64,000 bases of DNA from Armatimonadota bacterium (GTDB lineage: Bacteria > Armatimonadota > HRBIN16), in assembly GCA_026003195.1 (NCBI GenBank), contig BPGU01000001.1:479298-543297 (forward strand). Reading direction: 5' to 3'. Position numbers and translations under genes: made by a program. This document shows, piece after piece, positions 47,512-56,384 of the stretch; the first letter of the stretch is position 1, and every line of letters begins with the position of its first letter. Below the pieces are notes generated by a model. The model saw only the letters and a list, made by a program, of their open reading frames with translations, made no database searches and was not told the origin of the DNA.

Positions 47512-48561
47512 TCAGTGGATAAGCGCACTGAGGGCGTTGAGGAGCCTCCTTCGGTAAGGCAACCACCTGTCGCCTTCGTACGCGCAATACACACGATTAC
47601 TCAGCAGCACAATAAAGAACTCCGGCTGGCGGTTCAGCAGCAGCGCGGTGCCCGTGAAACCGGAGTGTCCAATGCAGCTTTGGGGAAGCAGGTTGGCGCG
47701 GGGAAGCATCTCGTTGGGATGGGTGAACCAGCCGAAGCTCTGCCCGCCGATGCCCGCAATCTGGTTGTGGAACATCTGCTCTACCGTCATTCTGCCCAGC
47801 ACGCCGCCGTCTCCGCGCAACAGGGTCTGACAGAAGCGTGCGAGGTCGCTTGCGGTAGAGAACAGTCCGGCGTGTCCACTCACGCCACCCATTGCCCAGG
47901 CGTTCGCATCGTGTACCTGCCCGCGCAGCATCTGTCCCTTACGCCACGGGCAGTTCGCGGTAACGGCGATGCGATGCGACAGGTGCTCGCCCGGGTTGTA
48001 CAGGGTATCGGACATGCCGGCGGGCAGGAAGATGCGTTCCCGCGCGTAGTCGGCGAGGTTCTTGCCGGAAACGCGATGCACTATCTCACCCAGCAGGATA
48101 TAGTTCAGGTCGCTGTATTCGTACTCCACTTCCGGCAGGCGCGAGGGAGGGGTTTGCAGCACCGCTTGCAGCAACATATCGCCCTGCACTTGTTCGTAGA
48201 AGGGTTTCCAGGCGGGTAGCCCCGAAGTATGCGTTAACAGATGGCGCAGGCGGATACGCTTGAGCCACGCTGGAGCTTCTTCGAGGAGCGAGGACACCGG
48301 AGCTTCCAGCTGCAGCACCCCTTCCTCTACCAGAGCCATCACGCTGGAGGCACATGCCACCGGCTTGGTGAGTGAAGCCAGGTCGAAAAGCGTTTCGGTG
48401 TCGGCAGGTGTCCCTTTTTCCGGGTCCGCCAGCCCCACGCCAGCGGTGTACCATACCGACTTCGAATCGCCTACCGCAACAACGCAGCAGGAGTAGATTT
48501 GGTATTCGACGCCCTGTTCCAGAAGCGCTTGAACCTTTGGCGCGCGCGATGTATCGTTCAT
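47512..48561 (-). CDS. Serine hydrolase, beta-lactamase/class C PBP family
   Basis: 349-residue beta-lactamase-like serine hydrolase without a signal peptide. Catalytic S63-x-x-K66 is in LASLTKPVA, the Tyr motif is Y149-S-D (YEYSDLNYILLGEI), and the third motif is HSG in CIGHSGFTGTALL. HLLTHTSGLP is a family landmark. Such cytoplasmic members are usually esterases or peptidases rather than resistance enzymes. ATG 48561; downstream of xylulokinase on the same strand with a 59-bp gap. Confidence 0.85.
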   Translation of the reverse strand: MNDTSRAPKVQALLEQGVEYQIYSCCVVAVGDSKSVWYTAGVGLADPEKGTPADTETLFDLASLTKPVACASSVMALVEEGVLQLEAPVSSLLEEAPAWLKRIRLRHLLTHTSGLPAWKPFYEQVQGDMLLQAVLQTPPSRLPEVEYEYSDLNYILLGEIVHRVSGKNLADYARERIFLPAGMSDTLYNPGEHLSHRIAVTANCPWRKGQMLRGQVHDANAWAMGGVSGHAGLFSTASDLARFCQTLLRGDGGVLGRMTVEQMFHNQIAGIGGQSFGWFTHPNEMLPRANLLPQSCIGHSGFTGTALLLNRQPEFFIVLLSNRVYCAYEGDRWLPYRRRLLNALSALIH

Positions 48562-48620
48562 GGTGCCTTCACCGCCGTGATGTCTGCGCTACAGATGCTG
48601 GACGCACTGCTTGCTGAGCT

Positions 48621-50150
48621 CTACTCCATCAAGCCCGCTACCTCGGCGAAGTCCGCCTTCAGGTGTTGGTACAGCTTCCGGTAAAGCGCGTAGTATGGTT
48701 CGTAGGCGCGATGGGCGTCCGGTTGAGTGGGTGTGTTGCTCACCACCTCGATGGTGGCATGGCAGGCTTCGGGAACACTCTTCCACACCCCCGTGCCCAC
48801 ACCCGCCAGCAAGGCTACACCGAAAGCAGGTCCTTCGTCCACATTGATCGTCACGTGGTCGTAACCCGATACGTCGGCGAGTATCTGTCGCCACACCGCA
48901 CTGCGCGCACCGCCACCGGATGCTCGTACCTGCGTTATCGGCAGACCCATCTCGCGCAAGATTTCGAAGGAGTCACGCAAGCCGAACGCTACGCCTTCCA
49001 GTATGGCACGGGCGAAATGTGACCGGTCGGAGCGCAGCGTGATGCCGAAGAAGACGCCTCGCGCGTGCGGGTCTGCGTGCGGGGTACGCTCGCCTGTCAG
49101 GTATGGCAGGAAGATTAAGCCTTCCGTGCCCAGCGGAGCCTGCGCCGCCTCAGCCGTGATCAGCTCATAGGGGTCTACGCCCATCGCGGAAGCGACGCTT
49201 TTCTCCTCGGTGGCGAAGGCATCGCGCCACCAACGCAGGCTCCCCCCCGCCGACAACATCACGCCCATCACGTGCCACTTGCCGGGCACCGCATGGCAGA
49301 AGGTGTGTGTGCGCAAGCCAGGGTCTACCACCGGCTCATCGGCGAAGGCGAACACCACGCCCGATGTGCCTACCGATACCGATACCACACCTGTCTCCAC
49401 GATGCCATTGCCCACTGCACCTGCCGCCTGGTCGCCTCCGCCTCCGACAACGGGGGTGCCCTCCTTCAGTCCGGTGACTGTAGCCGCTTCGGCGGTGATG
49501 CGCCCCGTGATTTCCGGCGATTCGTACACTCTGGGCATCCACTCGCGCGGGATGCCGATGGCGTCCAGTACCTCTTCTGCCCACTGGCGCTTGCGCACAT
49601 TGAACAGCGATGTGCCTGAGGCATCCGAGACCTCTGTGGCGTACTCGCCGGTGAGCAGATAGCGGATGTAGTCTTTGGGCAGCAGTACCTTCCGCACGCG
49701 GGCATACGCCTCCGGCTCGTTATGGCGCAGCCAGATAATCTTGCCCGCTTGAAAGCCGGTCAGTACCGGGTTTGAGGTCAGCTCCACCACGCGCTCGCGC
49801 CCAACGGTCTCGGTAATCCACGCGCATTCCGCTGCCGTACGCTGGTCGCACCACAGGATAGCGGGGCGAATCACCTGGTTGTTCTCATCGAGAAACACCG
49901 ATCCGTGCATCTGCCCGGACAAGCCCACACCCTGTACCTGTTCGCCGGTGATTCCTGCCTGACGCAGTACCTCGCGAATGCTCTCGCAGGTGGCTCGCCA
50001 CCAATCGGCTGGTTCCTGTTCTGCCCACAGGGGTTTGGGGGTGTACAGCGGGTACTCGCTCACCGCACGGGCGACTACTTTTCCGCTCTGGTCGATGAGC
50101 AACGCCTTGGTACCGCTGGTACCGACATCGATGCCCAGCAGGTATGTCAT
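48621..50150 (-). CDS. xylB: Xylulokinase
   Basis: FGGY-family kinase phosphorylating D-xylulose for the pentose phosphate pathway, 509 residues. Landmarks: LLGIDVGTSGTKALLID (ATP/phosphate), GLSGQMHGSVFLD with the substrate-binding QMHG, NPVLTGFQAGKIIWLRHNEP, GGGGDQAAGAVGNGIVETG and ASGGGARSAVWRQILADV. ATG 50150, ten bases after the epimerase gene. Other FGGY substrates cannot be excluded, but QMHG fits xylulokinases. Confidence 0.9.
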   Translation of the reverse strand: MTYLLGIDVGTSGTKALLIDQSGKVVARAVSEYPLYTPKPLWAEQEPADWWRATCESIREVLRQAGITGEQVQGVGLSGQMHGSVFLDENNQVIRPAILWCDQRTAAECAWITETVGRERVVELTSNPVLTGFQAGKIIWLRHNEPEAYARVRKVLLPKDYIRYLLTGEYATEVSDASGTSLFNVRKRQWAEEVLDAIGIPREWMPRVYESPEITGRITAEAATVTGLKEGTPVVGGGGDQAAGAVGNGIVETGVVSVSVGTSGVVFAFADEPVVDPGLRTHTFCHAVPGKWHVMGVMLSAGGSLRWWRDAFATEEKSVASAMGVDPYELITAEAAQAPLGTEGLIFLPYLTGERTPHADPHARGVFFGITLRSDRSHFARAILEGVAFGLRDSFEILREMGLPITQVRASGGGARSAVWRQILADVSGYDHVTINVDEGPAFGVALLAGVGTGVWKSVPEACHATIEVVSNTPTQPDAHRAYEPYYALYRKLYQHLKADFAEVAGLME

Positions 50151-50160
50151 GGTGCTCCTC

Positions 50161-50997
50161 CTACACGAACTGGCTCAGGTATCGTTTGCCGGCGAGAAAG
50201 CCCTCTTCGCGTCCGAACGCACTGTCTTCGTGCTCGATGGAAAGCACGCCATCGTAACCGATGGCTCTCAGCGCGCCGATATACTCGCCCCAGCGTATCG
50301 CGCCGAAGCCGGGTATCACGTAGCGCCACCAGCCATGCGCCTGATTGCCCAGCCAGCGCAGTTTGTCCTCACGGATCTCGGTGTCTTTGGCGTGCGTGTG
50401 GAAGATGCGCTTGCCGAAATGATGCACCGCCGCAATGTAGTCGATGCCCTGCCATATCAGATGCGAGGGGTCGAAGTTCAAACCGAAGTTCTCATGCGGG
50501 ATGGCGTCGAACATACACTTCCAGTGCTCCAAGCCCTGCATGTTCGTCGCGTACCAGTTCTCCAGTGCGACCCGGATGCCCCTCTCACCCGCGTAATCCA
50601 GCACGGGCGGGAAGACCTGCGTGCAATCTTCCTGGATGGTTTTGAACTTGTCCTTGCCCGGCACCGGCATTCCACCCAGAGTGCACACCACATCCACGCC
50701 CAGCAGCTTGGCGGCGTCTACAGCCTTCTTCAGGAGGTCTATCACCTTCGCGCGCTCTTGGGGGTCAGCCGGAGTAGTATTGGTGTACATCGCCACACTG
50801 CTGATACGCAGAGCACGTCGTTCCAGCAGTTCCAGGATGCGGTCGGCGTCAGCCTGCGTGAAGTTCGTGAGGTCAATATGTTTGGAGCCCGGTCCCGATG
50901 CCACTTCCAGTGCCGCGAAGCCGTGCTCGCCCGCGAAAGCCGCCACCACCTCCAGTGGTTCTCCACCAAACGGCGCGGTCAATATGCCGATTTCCAT
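50161..50997 (-). CDS. Sugar phosphate isomerase/epimerase
   Basis: 278-residue xylose-isomerase-like TIM barrel. Metal-binding landmarks are IRVALENWYATN, GLNFDPSHLIWQGIDYI, IFHTHAKDTEI and GVLSIEHEDSAFG. ATG 50997 (the frame is open 44 codons upstream). Operon with xylB: it may supply a ketose for phosphorylation. Family members act on xylose, inosose or tagatose derivatives; I cannot choose. Confidence 0.85.
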   Translation of the reverse strand: MEIGILTAPFGGEPLEVVAAFAGEHGFAALEVASGPGSKHIDLTNFTQADADRILELLERRALRISSVAMYTNTTPADPQERAKVIDLLKKAVDAAKLLGVDVVCTLGGMPVPGKDKFKTIQEDCTQVFPPVLDYAGERGIRVALENWYATNMQGLEHWKCMFDAIPHENFGLNFDPSHLIWQGIDYIAAVHHFGKRIFHTHAKDTEIREDKLRWLGNQAHGWWRYVIPGFGAIRWGEYIGALRAIGYDGVLSIEHEDSAFGREEGFLAGKRYLSQFV

Positions 50998-51196
50998 GCT
51001 GTGAACACTCCTTTCCTCTGTGCTGACAGTGTTATCGTACGCTTTCGGGGGTAGATAGGCGAATTCCTGCAAGCGCGTGTTTTTCTGTGCGTTCGGGCAA
51101 TATTCTGAATCAAAATAATGTAAAAACAATTAAAAATCAAGTATTAATACTATTTTTTCGAAAGTTTTTGTTAAAATACTGTTAATACGGGCTTTT

Positions 51197-51212
51197 TGGT
51201 ACGGATTATGCA
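51197..51212 (+). promoter_or_regulatory. Sigma-54-type promoter upstream of the dockerin-protein pair
   Basis: TGGTACG-gatt-ATGCA has the same -24 half as the site at 42792 and the required GG/GC spacing; one mismatch in the -12 (A for T). Preceded by about 90 bp of A/T-rich DNA with the palindrome TTTCGAAA. Located 95 bp upstream of the gene start at 51292. Confidence 0.6.
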
Positions 51213-51291
51213 CAAGTATAAATACGGGAAAGTACGGTGCTGCAGATTATCGTTGGGGGTCGACTCAGCACAAAGAAAGGGAGGGTTCATG

Positions 51292-53685
51292 ATGGCCGTG
51301 CGAATCTTGGGCTTGACCGTACTGTGGTTGTCTGTGTTCGTCCCCGCCTTTGCGGGCACGGGCAATATCGGCGTTTACGTTTACGACCTGAAAACGGGGT
51401 CTGAGGTGCGCCAGTTCACCGCAAGGATCGTTGGCTCACAAGGCACGAACATCACCTTGGACAGCGGCACCAAGGATTATGTACGCTTCAACAATCTGTC
51501 CACACAAGAGACATTTACCCTGACCGTGTCGCGGGATGGCTACTACAGCCGTTCGATTCCCGCGATCATCGTGTCAAAGGGCAACACGCGCGATTTCTCA
51601 CTGGCTCTCACCCCAACCTCCGGCGTGGGCGCGCCTTTCCCCATTCGGGGGCGGGTGGTGGATGCGGTGACGAATCTGCCAGTACCGAACGCTACGGTGG
51701 AGGGTTATCGTGCTGCTGCTGGGCAGTCTTTCCGCAGTGTGTACGCTGTAACCGATAACCAGGGGCGATTTGTTATCCCACAATGCGTTCCCGGTACCTA
51801 CTGGTTTGTGGCGTCTCGTGTGGGGTACAACAGCTCGCCCGACTTCGAACTGTACGCAACAGGTGAAGTCACTGATCTGCTGTTACCCTGTGCGCCCCAC
51901 GGTACTCCGCTGGGCAGCTGGCGACTGTACCGTTTCTACGATGCCCTGGGTGGGTATGAACTGCGCCATGGAGAGTGTCTGTTGCGCAGTGAGGCGGGAT
52001 GGACGATGCGTTTTACCTTCTGGGATGGCAGTCGGTTGGAACGCTTGCCTGCAAACCATATCTACTCTGCCACCGTTCGCTACACGAATACCGATGTGAC
52101 TTACCACCCCTCTACGCGCGTTGATCTCCGGCTGGTTGAAGGCGAGACGGTCGACGAAACCTTCTCTCTGGTACGAGCGGACATGACGGTGGGTACGTTG
52201 ACGGGTATAGTGCGCAACATGCTGGATGGCTCGCCAGTTCCCAACGCCTGGGTGCAGCTGCGCTACGAAGACCGCCCGATTTATTCCATGTTTACCGACG
52301 CGCAGGGAAGGTACTCCTTCGCGAACGTGCCCAGAGACTACAGGGGACTGAACCTGAACATCAGCAAGCCGGGATGGCGTTCGTATACGTGGAACATCCC
52401 TGCGCTGAGCGCGAGCAGCACCACGATAGACCTGTTCACCTGCCCGAACTGGACTCCTGTGGGCAATCTGCGGTTCTGGATACGGGATGAGCCCGCAAGA
52501 TTTTACATTGATGGTGCCACATTGCGCATCACCCTTCCTACGGGGCAGAGCACCCTGGTGGATATGGGCAGCGGAAACTCCATTCGGGTGAGCGGACTGC
52601 CCGCGTGGATGTACTACAACCTGACCGTCAGTGCCACGGGCTATCGTTCCGCGACTTCTCTGAGCCAGTCTGTACCTTACAACTCGGAGCGCGAGCTGGA
52701 GTACTACTTGCTCCGTGCAAACCAGTCAACAGGGCGTTTGATTGGTACCGTGCGTGACCTGTTCACGGGCAACCCCATTCCGAACGCGAAGCTCTCTGCC
52801 TACCGCGAGGTGCGCGCTGATAGCACGGGTCAGTATGTGCTCGGCGATCTTCCTCTCGAGACGCTGGATGTGAGGGTGGAAGCCTCTGGCTACCGAACAC
52901 GTGTGGTCACTGTCGCCGTACGGAGCGGTGATAACCTGCGTGACTTCTTTCTGGTTCCTGCGGAGTATCCTTCAGGTCGCGTGTACGGCGATGTGCGCAG
53001 CGCGGTAGATAACGGTAGCGAAATACCGAACAGTACCGTCATTGCGGTGGCACCGAACGGTTTAACCCTCACCGATGACACCGGGCCGACCAGCGGACGG
53101 TATGAATTTCGCGACCTGCCACACGATATGCCGTTTACGCTTACCGCCTCCTCGCCGGGCTGGAACTCTGCCAGCGTGGAAAACTACTGGCCGAAGCTCA
53201 ACGACGTGGAGCGGATCGACTTCTCTCTCAACCCGATTTGGGGCATGCCTCGGATGCGAACGCTACAGGGAAATATCGTGCTGGAAGGCTTTGAGGGCAA
53301 CCCGGCAACCGTGTGGCTAACCGTAGAGGCGTATCAGCATGGTGCTCCAGTGTGGCGCAGCGACGTCCATCCACGCAGCGACGGCTCCTTTGAAGTGCAT
53401 TGCCCGGTAGAAGGGGTGGTAGACCTGCGCTTGAAAGCAGACCGCTGGATCAGCGTCTGGCTGGACGGCTACGACCTGCGCAACCGACAACTGCCCACGC
53501 TTATCTTCACCGAGCTGGGGGATACGAATAACGACGATAGCGTAGACCTCTTCGATTTCGGTGAACTGGTACAGCGATTCGGACAAAAGGAGGTGAACCC
53601 ACCGGACCTGAACGGCGACGGCTGGGTGGACCTGTCGGATGTGTTGCTCATGATTTCCCACTTCGGTGCCATGGGACGCCAGTGA
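51292..53685 (+). CDS. Secreted multidomain protein with carboxypeptidase-regulatory-like repeats and dockerin-like end
   Basis: 797 residues. Signal peptide MAVRILGLTVLWLSVFVPAF-AG. The body is a chain of beta-sandwich modules of about 90-110 residues related to carboxypeptidase-regulatory-like domains (PIRGRVVDAVTNLPVPNATV, GTLTGIVRNMLDGSPVPNAW, GRLIGTVRDLFTGNPIPNAK). The last 60 residues contain two EF-hand-like loops, DTNNDDSVDLFD and DLNGDGWVDLSD, the pattern of a type I dockerin. ATG 51292 chosen for its spacing from GGGAGGG (ATG 51289 is also in frame). Ends four bases inside the next open frame; an operon with the paralogue downstream. Confidence 0.8.
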   Translation: MAVRILGLTVLWLSVFVPAFAGTGNIGVYVYDLKTGSEVRQFTARIVGSQGTNITLDSGTKDYVRFNNLSTQETFTLTVSRDGYYSRSIPAIIVSKGNTRDFSLALTPTSGVGAPFPIRGRVVDAVTNLPVPNATVEGYRAAAGQSFRSVYAVTDNQGRFVIPQCVPGTYWFVASRVGYNSSPDFELYATGEVTDLLLPCAPHGTPLGSWRLYRFYDALGGYELRHGECLLRSEAGWTMRFTFWDGSRLERLPANHIYSATVRYTNTDVTYHPSTRVDLRLVEGETVDETFSLVRADMTVGTLTGIVRNMLDGSPVPNAWVQLRYEDRPIYSMFTDAQGRYSFANVPRDYRGLNLNISKPGWRSYTWNIPALSASSTTIDLFTCPNWTPVGNLRFWIRDEPARFYIDGATLRITLPTGQSTLVDMGSGNSIRVSGLPAWMYYNLTVSATGYRSATSLSQSVPYNSERELEYYLLRANQSTGRLIGTVRDLFTGNPIPNAKLSAYREVRADSTGQYVLGDLPLETLDVRVEASGYRTRVVTVAVRSGDNLRDFFLVPAEYPSGRVYGDVRSAVDNGSEIPNSTVIAVAPNGLTLTDDTGPTSGRYEFRDLPHDMPFTLTASSPGWNSASVENYWPKLNDVERIDFSLNPIWGMPRMRTLQGNIVLEGFEGNPATVWLTVEAYQHGAPVWRSDVHPRSDGSFEVHCPVEGVVDLRLKADRWISVWLDGYDLRNRQLPTLIFTELGDTNNDDSVDLFDFGELVQRFGQKEVNPPDLNGDGWVDLSDVLLMISHFGAMGRQ

Positions 53686-53699
53686 AAGGAGGAGACACG

Positions 53700-56084
53700 A
53701 TGAAGACCAGATGGATGTTTTCGCTCATAGCCGTTTTGTTCACCTCGTGGTGCTGGGCACAGCCTAAAGCCACACTGCGCGTGGAGGTGTACGATATCGT
53801 AACGGGTAGCAATTTGAGCCAGGCGACCGTGCGGGTGGTCAGCTCGGATAACAGCATTGACCGCACAGCAAGCACCGGCAGTGGAAACGCAGTGAGTTTT
53901 ACCAACCTGCCCATCACACTGAGCTATCGAGTGACTGTCTCGCGCGCCGAATACCGCGAGCGTAGCCTCGCTGGCATTATCCTCGCTCGGGACACAACCA
54001 ATGATGTGTCGTGCTTCCTCACCAGCACCTTGCAAACGGTAGGTTCGGTGGCGGGCACAGTGCGTGACGCACTCTCCGGACAACCGTTGGCGGGTGCCAC
54101 CGTGACGGCAAATCTCTCCGGGCGCGTGGTGTGGGTATTGACCGATAACAACGGCGTGTATCGTATCGACGACCTGCCTCGCGCCACGTATACGATGGGA
54201 GCAGACGCGCTTGGTTACCGCGCACAGGGTATCTCTGCCAGCGTGGCGCCCGGCACAGTGACCAGCGCGGACATGGTACTGACGCCTCTGACTGAACCGG
54301 TAGGTACCCTGCGCGGGAAGACTTACGATCTGCTCTCGGGAGGCAACGTCAACAACGCCACGGTCACTCTGATAAGTGATCTCGGCTGGAGCCTCACGGT
54401 GAACACAGGTGGGGGAAACAGTTACCAGTGGACGAACCTGCCTGCTCGCACGCGCTATCGCCTTGCCGCCACCGCCGAAAACTACCGAACTAGCAGCAGG
54501 GTAAACATCGTGCTCTCGGTCGACGATGCTACAGATGTAGACCTGTTCATGGCATCTGTGTTGACTTCAGTGGGAACACTAACAGGGCGCATTTATGACA
54601 TCCGCACAGGTGACCCCATCCCGGGCGCGTTTGTGCAAGTGGCGACAAGTGGGCGACCCATCAGCGTGTTCACCGACAGCAATGGGGTATACGAGATAAA
54701 CAACCTGCCACCCATCCAGTATCAGCTCTACGCAAGAGCCCCCGCCTACTACGACCAGACGCTGGACAATGTATCGGTGCAGCAGGGGATGAATACCGCC
54801 AACGTGTTGTTGACTCCGCTGGATATGCCAGTGGGGACGTGGCGATTTCGAGGCTATGACTTCGGTACAGGAGCAAACGTCAACAATGTGGTCATTCGAA
54901 TCACCGCCCCGAACGGATTGTCGATGACCACATCCAGCGGTGCAGGGGGCAACTCCGATGAGATAGGTAACCTGCCGGTGGGTATGTTATTGCGTGTAGA
55001 GGCGTTCGCGCCAAACTACCGCAGTCGCCGGTACGACAATCGTAAGGTGCGACGTGACCAGATTGACGAGTTCCAGCTGTGGCTCGTATCGGAGGACATC
55101 AACGTCGGACGGCTGCAAGGGCGCGTCACCGACCTGTTCACTGGTAGCGGTATCCCCAGTGCCTACGTGTTACTCTCGCAAGTTAACACAGGGCGGTGGG
55201 CGTTGGTTTACACCGACATGAACGGCGAGTTTTCCATCAACGACCTGTTGCCTACCACCTACCACGTCTATATTGGAGGCGCGGGTTACTACGAAAACAT
55301 CGCCTACAACATTCCGATTGCGGTGGGCGACAACCTGTTGGAGTATGCGCTCACACCGTTCAACTACCCGTCGGGACGGTTGTATGGGGATGTGACCAAC
55401 GCCGCCAACAATCAGGGCATTTCCAACGCGGTGGTATTGTTGGTTGCCAGCACCGGAACCACACGCCTGACCTACACAGGTAGCGGGAGCCGGTTCGACT
55501 TTTACAATCTGGCGTACGACCTCACCTATACGGTTGTTGGGCGCGCGGCAGGTTTTCAGCCGGGGCGGGTGAGCAATATCGAGGTGCCTGCTTTTGGCGA
55601 GGTGTACATCCGCCTCTTACTCAACGCCGGTCAGGATGGGCTGATAGGGCGTCTGGTATTGCAGGACTTCGGGGGCGATCCGGTAGGCATTCAGGCACTG
55701 GTGCAGATTCGTGATCGCGACACGGGGCAGGTGATACGCGAAGATCTGGTGACCCTGGGCGAATCGGGGGCGTTGGTCATTCCGAATGTGCCAGCGGGCA
55801 CATACAAGGTATGGAACAAGGCGAGCCACTGGCTGTCAAGTCTCACCGATGGTATCACCATACCCAACCTGCTGCCGGTAGCACTCCTGTCGGGCCCGAA
55901 TGGCGATATCGACAATGATAACGAGATCACACTGTTCGATTTCGGGCAACTGGTAGCGGCATTTGGCAGCATCCCCGGCGACCCCAACTGGAACCCTAGC
56001 GCCGACTTGGATGGCGACCTAGAGGTGACCCTATTCGACTTCGGGATACTCGTTCAGAACTTTGGGGAGATTGGGGAGGAGTAG
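53700..56084 (+). CDS. Secreted paralogue: repeated modules and dockerin-like end
   Basis: 794 residues, same architecture as the upstream gene. Signal peptide MKTRWMFSLIAVLFTSWCWA. Two module types alternate: one like GSVAGTVRDALSGQPLAGAT, the other like GTLRGKTYDLLSGGNVNNAT with a central G/N-rich loop. The C-terminus has DIDNDNEITLFD and DLDGDLEVTLFD dockerin-like calcium loops. ATG 53700 after AAAGGAGGAG, 14 bp from the previous stop. Presumably extracellular and calcium-binding; partner unknown. No terminator before the tRNA promoter. Confidence 0.8.
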   Translation: MKTRWMFSLIAVLFTSWCWAQPKATLRVEVYDIVTGSNLSQATVRVVSSDNSIDRTASTGSGNAVSFTNLPITLSYRVTVSRAEYRERSLAGIILARDTTNDVSCFLTSTLQTVGSVAGTVRDALSGQPLAGATVTANLSGRVVWVLTDNNGVYRIDDLPRATYTMGADALGYRAQGISASVAPGTVTSADMVLTPLTEPVGTLRGKTYDLLSGGNVNNATVTLISDLGWSLTVNTGGGNSYQWTNLPARTRYRLAATAENYRTSSRVNIVLSVDDATDVDLFMASVLTSVGTLTGRIYDIRTGDPIPGAFVQVATSGRPISVFTDSNGVYEINNLPPIQYQLYARAPAYYDQTLDNVSVQQGMNTANVLLTPLDMPVGTWRFRGYDFGTGANVNNVVIRITAPNGLSMTTSSGAGGNSDEIGNLPVGMLLRVEAFAPNYRSRRYDNRKVRRDQIDEFQLWLVSEDINVGRLQGRVTDLFTGSGIPSAYVLLSQVNTGRWALVYTDMNGEFSINDLLPTTYHVYIGGAGYYENIAYNIPIAVGDNLLEYALTPFNYPSGRLYGDVTNAANNQGISNAVVLLVASTGTTRLTYTGSGSRFDFYNLAYDLTYTVVGRAAGFQPGRVSNIEVPAFGEVYIRLLLNAGQDGLIGRLVLQDFGGDPVGIQALVQIRDRDTGQVIREDLVTLGESGALVIPNVPAGTYKVWNKASHWLSSLTDGITIPNLLPVALLSGPNGDIDNDNEITLFDFGQLVAAFGSIPGDPNWNPSADLDGDLEVTLFDFGILVQNFGEIGEE

Positions 56085-56092
56085 CGGGCGGC

Positions 56093-56121
56093 TTGACGTA
56101 CGCTTCGTTTTGGACTATAAT
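56093..56121 (+). promoter_or_regulatory. Promoter of the tRNA genes
   Basis: TTGACG (56093-56098) and TATAAT (56116-56121) with a 17-bp spacer, 15 bp before tRNA-Pro. Confidence 0.8.
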
Positions 56122-56135
56122 AATAGCGCAGTGGT

Positions 56136-56212
56136 CGGGGTGTAGCTCAGGTTGGTAGAGCGCTTGGTTTGGGACCAAGAGGTCGCTGGTTCGAGTCCAG
56201 TCACCCCGACCA
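56136..56212 (+). tRNA. tRNA-Pro (UGG)
   Basis: Cloverleaf with acceptor CGGGGTG/CACCCCG, anticodon stem CTTGG/CCAAG around loop TTTGGGA giving anticodon TGG, T-arm GCTGG-TTCGAGT-CCAGT (one G-T pair) and encoded CCA (56210-56212). Confidence 0.96.
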
Positions 56213-56217
56213 TGTGA

Positions 56218-56291
56218 GCGGGGGTAGCTCAATGGCAGAGCTCCAGCCTTCCAAGCTGGCGGTGCGGGTTCGATTCCCGTCCCCCGCTCCA
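56218..56291 (+). tRNA. tRNA-Gly (UCC), probable integration site
   Basis: Acceptor GCGGGGG/CCCCCGC, anticodon stem CCAGC/GCTGG around CTTCCAA giving anticodon TCC, T-arm with GGTTCGATTCC, encoded CCA (56289-56291). An integrase gene starts 93 bp downstream, so the 3' half is a likely attachment site; the copy expected at the other end of the element is not in the window. Confidence 0.95.
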
Positions 56292-56384
56292 GAACTACTA
56301 CATGTTGTGCCCCTGAAGCCTCTTCGCAGTTGAACCGCACAAGATGTTGTGTCCTCACACAAGCACAAACGGGAGGAGGACACT

